From Leptospira perdikensis (GTDB lineage: Bacteria > Spirochaetota > Leptospiria > Leptospirales > Leptospiraceae), in NCBI RefSeq assembly GCF_004769575.1, contig NZ_RQGA01000001.1, positions 131,497-195,496 on the forward strand: a stretch of 64,000 nt of DNA, written 5' to 3'. The first letter of the stretch is position 1, and each line of letters begins with the position of its first letter. The position numbers were made by a program, and so were the translations under genes. The notes under the pieces were generated by a model that had not been told where the DNA came from, made no database searches, and worked only from the letters and a program-made list of their open reading frames with translations. This document shows, piece by piece, positions 40,318 through 48,609 of this stretch.

Positions 40318-40745
40318 TGAGGAGAGTTTGGTGGGAGTTCGGGAGTTTGGCAAGAAAGAATGTGAGGGTATGGTGATCCCCGCCCGATTAGAGGGTGGGG
40401 AACTAGACCCGCCACCCAATGGTTCTCCTTTACCACGGATGACCAAAACTTGCGATCCCAATCCGGATCTTCCAATTTTTTTTAGAAAAATGTTCATACT
40501 TATGCATTATTTTTATTTTTCTACGAGCGCCTCCAGTCTGTTAGTGGATAGAACTCTCATAGATCACGGACCGGGCCACTCCGGGGTGCGCTTCTCGCTT
40601 CCGTCCTCCGACGGTTCCCGCCGAAGGACCAAGCCCTACGTCTCCCTGGCGCAGGGCCCCCATCGTAATTTCAAAATTTGACAGCCTTTGATCAAAATAT
40701 TGTCTTGAAACTTTCTCTTTTCTTTTCAGAATACTGGATTAACTT
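40318..40745. other. Hairpin-rich, GC-rich intergenic region
   Basis: A 430-bp gap, partly far more GC-rich than its surroundings. Stems seen: GGGTGG/CCACCC (40393-40398 with 40412-40417), CACTCC/GGGGTG (40577-40588), an imperfect long palindrome around 40603-40629, and GCCCT/AGGGC (40633-40657). No credible gene; an open frame across it encodes a composition unlike local proteins. It could be a structured RNA, a relic of a mobile element, or a regulatory region. Confidence 0.45.
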
Positions 40746-41123
40746 ATGGGTAAATTTTTAATTCGATTCAGCTTTCTTCTCGTCCTCCTCGCCATTTTGT
40801 TCGCGGGTTATACTTGGCTCACACTCCAGTGGAGTTATTCTGAAGGAGATCGTGCAGGTTACATTCAAAAACTTTCCAAAAAAGGTTGGGTTTGCAAAAC
40901 CTGGGAAGGAGAGATGGCCCTTGTTACTATGCCCGGAACAATGACTGAAAAATTCTACTTTAGCATTCGAGACGAGGCCATTGCAGACCAGTTGAACGGA
41001 TCGATTGGCAAAAGGGTTGTTTTAGAATATGAAGAACATGTTGGAGTTCCTTTTAGTTGTTTTGCGGAGACCAGCTATTTTGTCACCGGAGTCAAAACGG
41101 TCCAAGAAGTTCCCCCTCTGTAA
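40746..41123 (+). CDS. Small conserved membrane-anchored protein
   Basis: A 125-residue protein with one N-terminal membrane helix (about 5-27) and a periplasmic part with two cysteines (KKGWVCKTWEGEMALV and PFSCFAETSYFVTGV), probably disulfide bonded. The GWVCKTWEGEM segment is shared by small proteins that databases sometimes mislabel as 6-phosphogluconate dehydrogenase; that label is not supported here. Function unknown. Confidence 0.75.
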   Translation: MGKFLIRFSFLLVLLAILFAGYTWLTLQWSYSEGDRAGYIQKLSKKGWVCKTWEGEMALVTMPGTMTEKFYFSIRDEAIADQLNGSIGKRVVLEYEEHVGVPFSCFAETSYFVTGVKTVQEVPPL

Positions 41124-41139
41124 CTCGATAAGTTCACCT

Positions 41140-41217
41140 CCTATTTAGATATTTATTGTAATGTCTAAATAGGATGATCTTCCCTCCTTAAGTCCACCTT
41201 TGACTTTTTAAGATCAT
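41140..41217. repeat. Two adjacent perfect inverted repeats
   Basis: CCTATTTAGA (41140-41149) pairs with TCTAAATAGG (41164-41173), and directly next to it ATGATCTT (41174-41181) pairs with AAGATCAT (41210-41217). They fill the gap between the small membrane protein gene and the polymerase operon, and could be a terminator pair or a protein-binding site. Confidence 0.55.
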
Positions 41218-41321
41218 TACATTGATGAATGTGCCCCCTTATAACCTGAAAATCTTCCCTTAGTTTCGCATACCTAAACCGTCGAGCCTACTTTCTATAT
41301 TTGAATCGAAAAGGTAAGTGA

Positions 41322-41352
41322 GTTTCCTTTTTTTGTGAGTAAAAAAGGAAAC
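41322..41352. promoter_or_regulatory. Perfect 12-bp palindrome upstream of the polymerase operon
   Basis: GTTTCCTTTTTT (41322-41333) and AAAAAAGGAAAC (41341-41352) with a 7-nt loop, 51 bp before the ATG of the RecA/ImuA-like gene. The layout fits an operator or a leader hairpin. It does not match any LexA box I know. Confidence 0.45.
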
Positions 41353-41403
41353 TTGATTGCAAATTTCACTTTACATATTTTTACTATACATATAATTAGT
41401 ATA

Positions 41404-42009
41404 ATGATTCTCGCAGAACAAACCCATACTTCTACGAACGTCTATGAACCCATCCAAAAATGGAATGGGCGGGATCTCGGCCTTCTCACCGGAGAGAAAG
41501 GAATGTACCGACTCGCTCATTTTTGGCAATATGCCTTGGTTTGTTCGGGTTTTCAGGTTTTTAATCTGGATTGCGCCATTCGATTCAACCCCCTTATGAT
41601 CGCAGAAGAAACACGAAAACAGAATTTAGCCCCAGAACCATTCTTAGAACAAATCCAAATCCAAAGAGCATTCACACCCTATCAGATTTTGGATGCACTC
41701 AAAAAGATGCTAATCTCAGAAGAAGGAAATACCATCTATTTCTTGTTAGCTCCATGTAAACAATTTCTAGATGGGGATGTCAAGGATGATGAAGGTTTAT
41801 TTTTATTGAATTTAATGTTAGAATTAATCGAACAATTTCCCGACAAAGATGTTCCACTACTCATCATTGAATCTTGGAAATATTCACACAAAAACTTTCA
41901 AATATTTTTTCCAAAACTATTACGCGTCACACAAAATCTATGGGAACTAAAAGTGGAAAAAGATTTTTCTCGCATCCGTACGAGAAAAACTTCCATTACG
42001 GGTATTTAA
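41404..42009 (+). CDS. RecA/ImuA-like protein of a PolB operon
   Basis: A 201-residue protein that looks like a degenerate RecA-fold ATPase. LLTGEKGMYRLAHFW stands where RecA proteins have Walker A, but it lacks the GKT/GKS signature; LDCAIRFNP and APCKQFLDGD follow, and LPLLIIES-type strand (VPLLIIESW) may be Walker B-like. ImuA-like proteins work with error-prone polymerases. Its stop is 1 nt before the next gene. The start ATG has no ribosome-binding site; a GTG at 41335 gives a longer form. Identification rests on the neighbours as much as on the sequence. Confidence 0.55.
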   Translation: MILAEQTHTSTNVYEPIQKWNGRDLGLLTGEKGMYRLAHFWQYALVCSGFQVFNLDCAIRFNPLMIAEETRKQNLAPEPFLEQIQIQRAFTPYQILDALKKMLISEEGNTIYFLLAPCKQFLDGDVKDDEGLFLLNLMLELIEQFPDKDVPLLIIESWKYSHKNFQIFFPKLLRVTQNLWELKVEKDFSRIRTRKTSITGI

Positions 42010-42010
42010 T

Positions 42011-42268
42011 ATGGGACGAACGATAACACCCTACTCTCGCCAAATGTTACAGATAGAAGAAAATCTATCCGACTTCCGCAAAGCACTTCGAAAGTCTGAC
42101 CAAGAAATATTCGATGACCTAATCCGAACTGCTAAGTTACAGGTACAAGCTGGTGTTATGGCATCTCTACCGTACCCTATTGATTCAATGATTCTTTCCA
42201 TGCTCATCGAACTAAAGAAAGACATTACAAAACTAAAACTTCATTTAGAAAAAATCCCTGATAAATAG
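42011..42268 (+). CDS. Small helical protein of the PolB operon
   Basis: An 85-residue, probably all-helical protein (MGRTITPYSRQMLQIEE...). It begins 1 bp after the stop of the RecA/ImuA-like gene and ends 17 bp before the polymerase gene, so it is surely in the same operon. From memory, PolB2-type operons carry a small uncharacterised protein beside the polymerase and RecA-like genes; this fits, but I do not recognise the sequence itself. Confidence 0.6.
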   Translation: MGRTITPYSRQMLQIEENLSDFRKALRKSDQEIFDDLIRTAKLQVQAGVMASLPYPIDSMILSMLIELKKDITKLKLHLEKIPDK

Positions 42269-42285
42269 AATCCTATATAAATGAA

Positions 42286-44583
42286 ATGGAAATATTCAAA
42301 GGTTACTTGTTTGATATCTACCACTCAGAACAAAAAATCTACCTTTGGATAAAATCAGACTCAGGAGAACTCAAATTATTCTTTGATGAATTTTATCCAA
42401 TCATTTACGCAAATGCCTCACCGAATATTTTAAAAAAACTGGTCAAAAGATTCTACGAATTAGATGCATTGGCTGAAATACCAACATTCACAAAAAAATT
42501 CCTCTTTTATGAAAACAAAGAAATTTCTGTTCTTAAGTTGGTGCTTTCTAAACCACAACTTTTACCCAAAATTACCAACAAACTTTTCTATCTCTATGGT
42601 AAGTATGATATCTACCATTCTGATATTGAAATCACTACAGGTTATATGGTAGAGAAGGACATATACCCCCTTGCCTACTTAGAAGTATGTTCCGAACAAA
42701 CAAAAAATGATCTCTCTCGAATCAAAACTGTTCGTTCTCTTACAAATATCCATGAGCTAGATTACAAAGTTCCAAACATAACAACAATATCCATTTTTTT
42801 AGAAAAAAGCCACAGAATTTCTCTTACCAAGAACACGTTGGTGGTAAAAACGAATTCAGGTAATTACAAAATCCCAACAGACAATTCACTAGAACTCATT
42901 CATGAGCTAAATTATATATTTAAAAAACATAATCCAGATATGATTTTATCTGACTATGGTGACCAAATCATATTTCCTCATCTTTTCAAATGTGCACAAG
43001 AAAATCACATAACAACAGAATTCGATAGAGATAAAACAAGCACAATACGACGTTCCATCCAAACCAAAGGAACTAGCTTTAATACTTACGGAACAATTGT
43101 CTATCGAGCCCCATCTTATCCTCTTTTTGGGAGATGGCATATCGATTCGAAAAATGGCTTTGTTTATAAAGAAGCAGATCTTATGGGAGTGATAGAGCTA
43201 GCACGCATTTCTCGTTTACCAATTCAAAAAATGGCAAGAGCCTCTACAGGAAAAGCGCTCACTTACATAGAGGTAGATGTGGCACTCCGAATGAACTACT
43301 TAGTGCCTTGGCAAAAAAGTGCCTTAGAAGCACCAAAAACCGCCTTAGAGCTGCTAAATGCTGATAAAGGAGGGCTTGTATTCCAAGCAGACACACAAAA
43401 TGGATTTGTATTAGAAAATGTAGCACAACTGGACTTTTCCCAAATGTACCCGAAAGTCATGGTCTTACACAACATTTCACCCGAAACAATCAACTGTCTA
43501 TGTTGTATAAACGATCCAACAACGGAAACAGTACCTTCCCTAGGATACCGAATCTGTAAGAAAAGAAAGGGAGTAGTTTCCGAAGCACTATCTCATATTG
43601 TAGCAAGACGAACCTATTACAAAAAACAAAGTAAAGAAACAAACCATCCGAACAAATCCGATATAGATCAAAAACAATCCAGTTTAAAATGGATGCTTGT
43701 CACCTCATTCGGTTACTTAGGTTATCGTAATGCCAAATTCGGAAAATTAGAAAGTCACGAATCTGTAACAGCATTCGGAAGAGAAAAATTAATCATAGCA
43801 AAAGAAGTTGCAGAAGAATATGGATATAACTTGATACATGCTATCACTGACTGTATATTTATCCAAAAACAAGACAGATCACCTATAAAAACAGAAACCC
43901 TAGAAGAAATATGTAAGATCATCCAAAAAAAAACAAAAATAGCAATGGATATCGAAGGTATATTCTCTTGGATATCTTTTCCTCCATCTACCACAGATGA
44001 AAAAATGCCAGTTGCCAATCGTTATATGGGACGTTTCATTGATGGAAACTTTAAAGGACGAGGAATTATCTTAAGACGAAAAGACTTTCCCATTTATATA
44101 AAAAAGGCTCAAAATGAAATGATTCAATGGATGTGTAAGTTTCAAACTATCAAAGAAATGCAATCAAAGGAAATAGAAATTTTAGAAATATTCGAAAAAT
44201 ATGACAAACCACTTTCGGAAGGCTCTGTCAACTGGAGAGAACTACTCCTCCAAAGATCCACCTCCAAAGATCCAGAAAGTTATACTGTCGATGCACCTAG
44301 TGCAGTCGCAGTCAAAGACCTATTAGAAATGGGAGTTCACGTCCAAGCAGGAGAAAAAGTTCGGTATTTAGTGGTGAATAAAAAATCAGATCAAAAAGGA
44401 AAAAGATATAAAACCGAAGAACGAATCGAAACAAAGGGTCTCTTGAATATCATAAGATACGACAAGAGCTACTACAGAAAATTACTTCTTAGGTCATTCA
44501 AAGAAATTTGGCTAAGTCTTGCAAGTTTCATTGATTTTGAAAACTTAATTAGCGACGAACAACTATTACCCTTCAAAATCTAA
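42286..44583 (+). CDS. Family-B DNA polymerase, PolB2-like, altered motif C
   Basis: A 765-residue B-family DNA polymerase. Exonuclease-like segments are present but degraded (SDIEITT for the DxE motif, LSDYGDQIIFPHL for Exo II), followed by ARISRLPIQKMARASTGKAL. Polymerase motif A DFSQMYPKVM has Asp383 intact, motif B is KWMLVTSFGYLGY (residues 468-480, with T where Asn is usual), and motif C is HAITDCIF, residues 518-525, where Ile520 replaces the first Asp of the DTD and Asp522 is kept. This pattern fits the PolB2 group, which has degenerate catalytic sites. Likely role: translesion or damage-related synthesis. Confidence 0.82.
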   Translation: MEIFKGYLFDIYHSEQKIYLWIKSDSGELKLFFDEFYPIIYANASPNILKKLVKRFYELDALAEIPTFTKKFLFYENKEISVLKLVLSKPQLLPKITNKLFYLYGKYDIYHSDIEITTGYMVEKDIYPLAYLEVCSEQTKNDLSRIKTVRSLTNIHELDYKVPNITTISIFLEKSHRISLTKNTLVVKTNSGNYKIPTDNSLELIHELNYIFKKHNPDMILSDYGDQIIFPHLFKCAQENHITTEFDRDKTSTIRRSIQTKGTSFNTYGTIVYRAPSYPLFGRWHIDSKNGFVYKEADLMGVIELARISRLPIQKMARASTGKALTYIEVDVALRMNYLVPWQKSALEAPKTALELLNADKGGLVFQADTQNGFVLENVAQLDFSQMYPKVMVLHNISPETINCLCCINDPTTETVPSLGYRICKKRKGVVSEALSHIVARRTYYKKQSKETNHPNKSDIDQKQSSLKWMLVTSFGYLGYRNAKFGKLESHESVTAFGREKLIIAKEVAEEYGYNLIHAITDCIFIQKQDRSPIKTETLEEICKIIQKKTKIAMDIEGIFSWISFPPSTTDEKMPVANRYMGRFIDGNFKGRGIILRRKDFPIYIKKAQNEMIQWMCKFQTIKEMQSKEIEILEIFEKYDKPLSEGSVNWRELLLQRSTSKDPESYTVDAPSAVAVKDLLEMGVHVQAGEKVRYLVVNKKSDQKGKRYKTEERIETKGLLNIIRYDKSYYRKLLLRSFKEIWLSLASFIDFENLISDEQLLPFKI

Positions 44584-45061
44584 AAGTAAGTAATTTAAAA
44601 TTATCAATATATACAAATTTACTTTTATTGCATAAAATCAAAAAAAATATCTTAATTCGTAATAAAAAAATACACGTTAGATGAGAATTTCTAACACTAA
44701 TTCAAAAAACGTTTGCGTAAACCCTCAGACAAAAAAGACTCAGATTCGTTTTTCCATAAATGGGACTCAGGGGGCGAAGCTATGCCCTCTACCCCCAATA
44801 TAACAGAAATTCGACTGCCTTAAAATTAAGAAAAAACAAAGCCTAAATAAAATTATGTCTCATAAGAAAATCCCAGCCAATACCTGCAAAAGAAGGATAA
44901 ATATACGAATAACGCATAAATCACAAGAGTCAGCAATAAACGCTACACAGATAAGCATCGAACTCAGGCCAATAAACGCTTATCGCTAAGCCAACAAAGA
45001 GTGACGCAATAAACGAAAGTCTACACAACAAGGAAGCGGAGCCAAAAGAATAAACAACTTT
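44584..45061. other. Non-coding gap before the cassette array
   Basis: About 480 bp, AT-rich, with no credible gene on either strand and no sign of an integrase. One GC-rich stretch near 44,760-44,800 contains GGGACTCAGGG, the same string as in the array's attC bodies, followed by a GGGGG/CCCCC stem and an ATATAAC box, which could be a decayed attC site. Confidence 0.4.
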
Positions 45062-45081
45062 TCGCATACAGTTCGTTATAC
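45062..45081 (+). other. Left boundary recombination site of the cassette array (attI-like or decayed attC)
   Basis: GTTATAC at 45075-45081 preceded by the conserved AGTTC is the same right-hand box that ends every attC, but there is no matching L box or R'' box at the expected distance to the left. It marks the left edge of cassette 1 (cleavage after G45075). A simple site like this is what an attI site looks like, though no intI is adjacent. Confidence 0.55.
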
Positions 45082-45206
45082 GCCATTTCGTAAAAATCAC
45101 CTTAAATCAGCAAAAAATTAAGGAAATTGAAAACAGAAGGTAAAATCTTTAAGAAATTCAATTTCTCATTTATTGACTTTTTCTACTGAATTTGGAAAAT
45201 TAACAT

Positions 45207-45506
45207 ATGAAGGTAGAAACCAAAAAGGAATTGATTGAGGAATTAACCAAAATTAAACCAATTCTAAATAATGATTTTGGTGTTCTGAAAATCGGCGTCT
45301 TTGGGTCTTTTGCTAAAGATACAGTTAACTCGAATAGCGATGTTGATTTACTCGTTGAAATGAAATCTCCCGATTTTGATTCTTTTGTTGGTTTAAAAAT
45401 ATTTTTAGAAAATCTTTTTGAACGCAATGTTGATCTTGTTCGAAAAAGGAATCAAATTAAACCTTCCTTTCTCAATAGAATTCAAAAAGATATTATAAAT
45501 GTCTGA
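45207..45506 (+). CDS. mntA: MntA-like antitoxin nucleotidyltransferase (cassette 1)
   Basis: A 99-residue minimal nucleotidyltransferase. The family signature is GSFAKDTVNSNSDVDLLVE, with Gly33-Ser34 and metal-binding Asp45 and Asp47. MntA neutralises HepT by adding AMP to it. The gene overlaps hepT by 8 bp, and both fill cassette 1. A TTGACT box at 45173 may be its promoter, with a poor -10 region. Confidence 0.88.
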   Translation: MKVETKKELIEELTKIKPILNNDFGVLKIGVFGSFAKDTVNSNSDVDLLVEMKSPDFDSFVGLKIFLENLFERNVDLVRKRNQIKPSFLNRIQKDIINV

Positions 45507-45867
45507 AGAAATATACGAAAGGTTCGAATTTATTCTTGAATCGATCGTAATCATTGAAAATAGATTCTTAAAAATTAAATATCCGGATGATCTAATTAAT
45601 TCCCAAGATGGAATTACTATACTTGATTCAATTGCAATGAGATTACAAGCAATCGGAGATAATCTTAAATCTGTTACAAAATTAGATAATAAATTTCTAA
45701 ATAATTATCCCGATACGGACTGGGAAAAAATTATGAAAATGAGAGACGTGATTTCTCATCATTATGAAGGTCTTGATCACGAAATAATTTATAATATCTG
45801 TAAAAACAAAATACCTGAATTAAAACTTACTGTTCAATTAATTCTTGAACAACTCAACGGCGTATAA
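45499..45867 (+). CDS. hepT: HepT-like HEPN ribonuclease toxin (cassette 1)
   Basis: A 122-residue HEPN/DUF86 protein with the catalytic RX4HXY motif: Arg82, His87 and Tyr89 in RDVISHHY. HepT cleaves RNA and is silenced by MntA-dependent AMPylation of the Tyr. The stop codon TAA (45865-45867) lies inside the R'' box of attC1, so the gene ends exactly at the recombination site. Such a TA pair at the front of an array would stabilise the array. Confidence 0.88.
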   Translation: MSEEIYERFEFILESIVIIENRFLKIKYPDDLINSQDGITILDSIAMRLQAIGDNLKSVTKLDNKFLNNYPDTDWEKIMKMRDVISHHYEGLDHEIIYNICKNKIPELKLTVQLILEQLNGV

Positions 45868-46026
45868 CAGCGACTTACCGCTACGCTTCGGGACATCGCC
45901 CTCGCTCGGGCTACGCCAAATTCCCCTTCTGGCATTCGCCTTGCTTACGCAAGCTACATGCCAGTCCCTAACGTCCCGTTTCCGGGACTCAGGGTCGGGG
46001 AACTTCGGTAAGTCTATTCGTTATAC
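45862..46026 (+). repeat. attC1
   Basis: 165 bp, R'' GTATAAC and R' GTTATAC. The L boxes read CTTACCG and CGGTAAG, a compensated change from the usual CTTAACG/CGTTAAG. The body differs (GGGACATCGCCC, TGGCATTCGCC) from the common type. Confidence 0.9.
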
Positions 46027-46047
46027 GCTATCTGGTAAAAATTAAAT

Positions 46048-46869
46048 ATGAAAGAAGTAGAAATAGGACAAGAAATTTCAAATGAACAATTAACCGAAAT
46101 ATTCGAAGTCGGTAATATGGGAGGAATGAGAAAAAGCCTAAAAAATAACCTCTTAGTACTTATTTCAGATCCTTATAAAGGTTATTATACTGACCGCTGG
46201 GATGGAAACATTCTATATTACACAGGCACAGGTAAATTAGGTGATCAAAAATTAGAAAAACAGAATGCCGATTTAGCAAATTCGATTAAAACTGGATTGC
46301 AAATTCATCTTTTTGAAGTCTTTAATCCCAAAAAATACTTCTATCATGGAAAAGTGAGATTTACCGGTGATGTTCTAAAAGAAAAACAGAAAGATATTGA
46401 AGGAAGAAATAGAGATGTAATTATCTTTCCTCTAGAAAAAATCACACACAACTATTTAGTTGAACTTGAGTATTTAAAACATAAAGAAAACTTATCTGAT
46501 TCAGAAATTAAAAAAAAGAATTCAAAAGAAATCAAAAATCTATTAGATAATTATAAACCTAAACCTTCTAGCAAAAGATTAATCTCTTCTATTTTTTATG
46601 AAAGAAACTCTATCCTAAAAGAATATGTTAAAAGAAGAGCAAATGGAAAATGTGAACTCTGCAACGACAGTGCTCCGTTCCTAGATAATAAAGGAAATCC
46701 ATTCTTGGAAGTTCACCACATTATCTGGTTATCAAAGAATGGTGAAGATTCTATTGAAAATACTGTTGCGCTTTGCCCTAATTGTCATAGAAAAATGCAT
46801 ATTCTAGAAGATAAGAATGATATGGAAAAATTGATTAAAATCCCTAAACAATTACCAGACAGCGTATAA
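46048..46869 (+). CDS. HNH endonuclease with McrA-like recognition domain (cassette 2)
   Basis: A 273-residue nuclease. The C-terminal HNH domain has Cys202, Cys205, EVHHII (His223, His224), Asn238 and CPNCH (Cys243, Cys246, His247). The N-terminal part, with YYTDRWDGNILYYTGTGKLGDQKL and later LFEVF, resembles the SRA/SBD-like domains of McrA-type, modification-dependent (type IV) restriction enzymes, which cut modified DNA. The stop TAA (46867-46869) lies in the R'' box of attC2. No methyltransferase partner is in the cassette, as expected for type IV systems. Confidence 0.78.
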   Translation: MKEVEIGQEISNEQLTEIFEVGNMGGMRKSLKNNLLVLISDPYKGYYTDRWDGNILYYTGTGKLGDQKLEKQNADLANSIKTGLQIHLFEVFNPKKYFYHGKVRFTGDVLKEKQKDIEGRNRDVIIFPLEKITHNYLVELEYLKHKENLSDSEIKKKNSKEIKNLLDNYKPKPSSKRLISSIFYERNSILKEYVKRRANGKCELCNDSAPFLDNKGNPFLEVHHIIWLSKNGEDSIENTVALCPNCHRKMHILEDKNDMEKLIKIPKQLPDSV

Positions 46870-47024
46870 CAGCGACTTAACGCTTCGCTTCGGGACTAGC
46901 CCTCGCTCGGTCTGCGACACATTCCCCTTCTGTCACTCGCCTGCATTCGCAAGCTACGTGCCAGTCCCTAACGTCCCGCCGGGACTCAGGGTCGGGGAAC
47001 GTCGTTAAGTCTAGTTCGTTAGTC
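46864..47024 (+). repeat. attC2
   Basis: 161 bp, R'' GTATAAC, R' GTTAGTC (the next cassette's rare box). L boxes CTTAACG/CGTTAAG; typical body. Confidence 0.92.
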
Positions 47025-47057
47025 GCCATTATTTAAAACTATTCATAAGGAACATCA

Positions 47058-47945
47058 ATGTCTAACGGAACATTTTTTTTAGCTAGGTATCACAAATTAG
47101 GATTACTCACGAATGAACTCTTAGAACAATTAGTTAGAAATGCAGCCAAAATTAATATTAGGGAAAATATTTGGACGATTATCGATACGAAAATTGGAAC
47201 CGATAAAAAATATATTTTTGGAAAAATGGTAAAATATGCCCATGAAGGCAGTGTCACTCGTGTAGATGAACTAAAAAATGAATCTATCATTGAAATAATT
47301 CCTGAGCTTACTTTGGCTAGTAGTCCATTCGTAATTTTGCCAGATTATTCTGCGATAGCATATCTTCATGTTTGGAATCAGATTGAGCAATTCACTTTTA
47401 TGCGGCGATTTGAAGAAATAATACATTTTTCAGCACATGGCTTTTTTGCAGAAATTGAACTTGAAAGTATAACAAACCTCGATGAATTTTTTATTCGATT
47501 TAATAAATTCGATCGAATCGTAAAAATAAAGTCAAAAATAAATCCACCAAACCCATTATTTGGTCACTTATGGGGTCCTCTTAAAGATTATCTTAAAAAC
47601 CGAAACCTTGAACAATTGAAACTCGATGAAGAAAGTAAAAAAAATAATAGCATAGAAACTAGTAACCTTAAAAGTCTAATCGAATCAATAGTAGCAAGAA
47701 AAGATTTAAAAATAATTAATCCAAATTCCATCCCAATAGGAGACATGGCGGTATTAATGTCAGCTGATGGATATGGTAAATCAAGTATTGTGGGCGACAT
47801 TGATGGAAAAACTGAAGTTTTGCACACCTATGAGAATTCCAGTAATTTCAAACTTGATAAGGATTCAAGTGCAGAATCACTCTATGTCGAAGCGAAAAAA
47901 ATTCTTGATGATGTAGAAAAAAATCGGTATCTAGACCATGAATAA
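47058..47945 (+). CDS. Unknown protein, first gene of cassette 3
   Basis: A 295-residue, mostly soluble protein with no motif I recognise. A short beta-strand/helix alternation occurs at 60-130 and a coiled region near 190-215. It overlaps the next gene by 8 bp (ATG at 47938). The pair, soluble protein plus membrane protein, is the layout of many two-gene abortive-infection systems, but that is only a guess. The ATG at 47058 is preceded by an AAGGAACA site. Confidence 0.55.
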   Translation: MSNGTFFLARYHKLGLLTNELLEQLVRNAAKINIRENIWTIIDTKIGTDKKYIFGKMVKYAHEGSVTRVDELKNESIIEIIPELTLASSPFVILPDYSAIAYLHVWNQIEQFTFMRRFEEIIHFSAHGFFAEIELESITNLDEFFIRFNKFDRIVKIKSKINPPNPLFGHLWGPLKDYLKNRNLEQLKLDEESKKNNSIETSNLKSLIESIVARKDLKIINPNSIPIGDMAVLMSADGYGKSSIVGDIDGKTEVLHTYENSSNFKLDKDSSAESLYVEAKKILDDVEKNRYLDHE

Positions 47946-48417
47946 AATTGGAGATTTTTTTCGTGCAATTTTCATTTCAATAGAGTTTGTATTAATACTT
48001 TTTTTAATTAATATAAAAATCTTTTTCAATTCAATAGTAATTAAAATGAGTTATCCAATTCAAAAACTCATCGACTCAAATTTCATAATCATTTTTACTA
48101 TCTATATTCCACTTATACTTGCATCACACTATTTGTTGAAAGATATACTTTTCCGTCCTAAAAATTCTAAAATACTTATTGAATGGCCACTATATCCTTC
48201 ATTGAAAATGAGATGCCTGATATTAATTTTATATCCAGTAGCAGGATTAATCATTTCTATTATTCTACTTATTTTCCAAGAAGAAATTAATTTACAAAAT
48301 ATACCTTTTCTGTTATTTATTACGATTATTCCTTCCATTTCAGGGATAATATCGTCATATATCGCACATATAGAATTGAATGAAATATTAATCCGATATA
48401 CAAATAACGGCGACTAA
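47938..48417 (+). CDS. Membrane protein, second gene of cassette 3
   Basis: A 159-residue protein with four predicted membrane helices (about 12-30, 45-68, 92-112 and 118-140). Its last codons run into attC3 and its stop TAA (48415-48417) is in the R'' box. No family recognised. It is coupled to the preceding gene by an 8-bp overlap, suggesting a joint function at the membrane. Confidence 0.6.
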   Translation: MNKIGDFFRAIFISIEFVLILFLINIKIFFNSIVIKMSYPIQKLIDSNFIIIFTIYIPLILASHYLLKDILFRPKNSKILIEWPLYPSLKMRCLILILYPVAGLIISIILLIFQEEINLQNIPFLLFITIIPSISGIISSYIAHIELNEILIRYTNNGD

Positions 48418-48572
48418 CAACGACTTAACGCTTCGCTTCGGGACTAGCCCTCGCTCGGTCTACGACACATTCCCCTTCTGTCACTCGCATGCATTCGCAA
48501 GCTCCGTGCCAGTCCCTAACGTCCCGCCGGGACTCAGGGTCGGGGAACGTCGTTAAGTCTAGTTCGTTATGC
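48412..48572 (+). repeat. attC3
   Basis: 161 bp, R'' GACTAAC and R' GTTATGC. The rare R'' is the complement of the cassette's own first box GTTAGTC at 47018, direct evidence of the circular-unit origin. Confidence 0.92.
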
Positions 48573-48609
48573 GTAATAAATGTAAAATAGGTTCTAAACA
48601 AAACGACTT

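Noticed and set aside
40328..40681. Open frame of 117 codons across the GC-rich island
   Set aside because: No ribosome-binding site, overlaps strong hairpins and the divergent lipoprotein promoter, and composition unlike local genes.
44584..45061. Degraded integrase gene in the gap before the array
   Set aside because: No tyrosine-recombinase motifs (R, HxxR, Y) or long frames could be found on either strand in the six translations.
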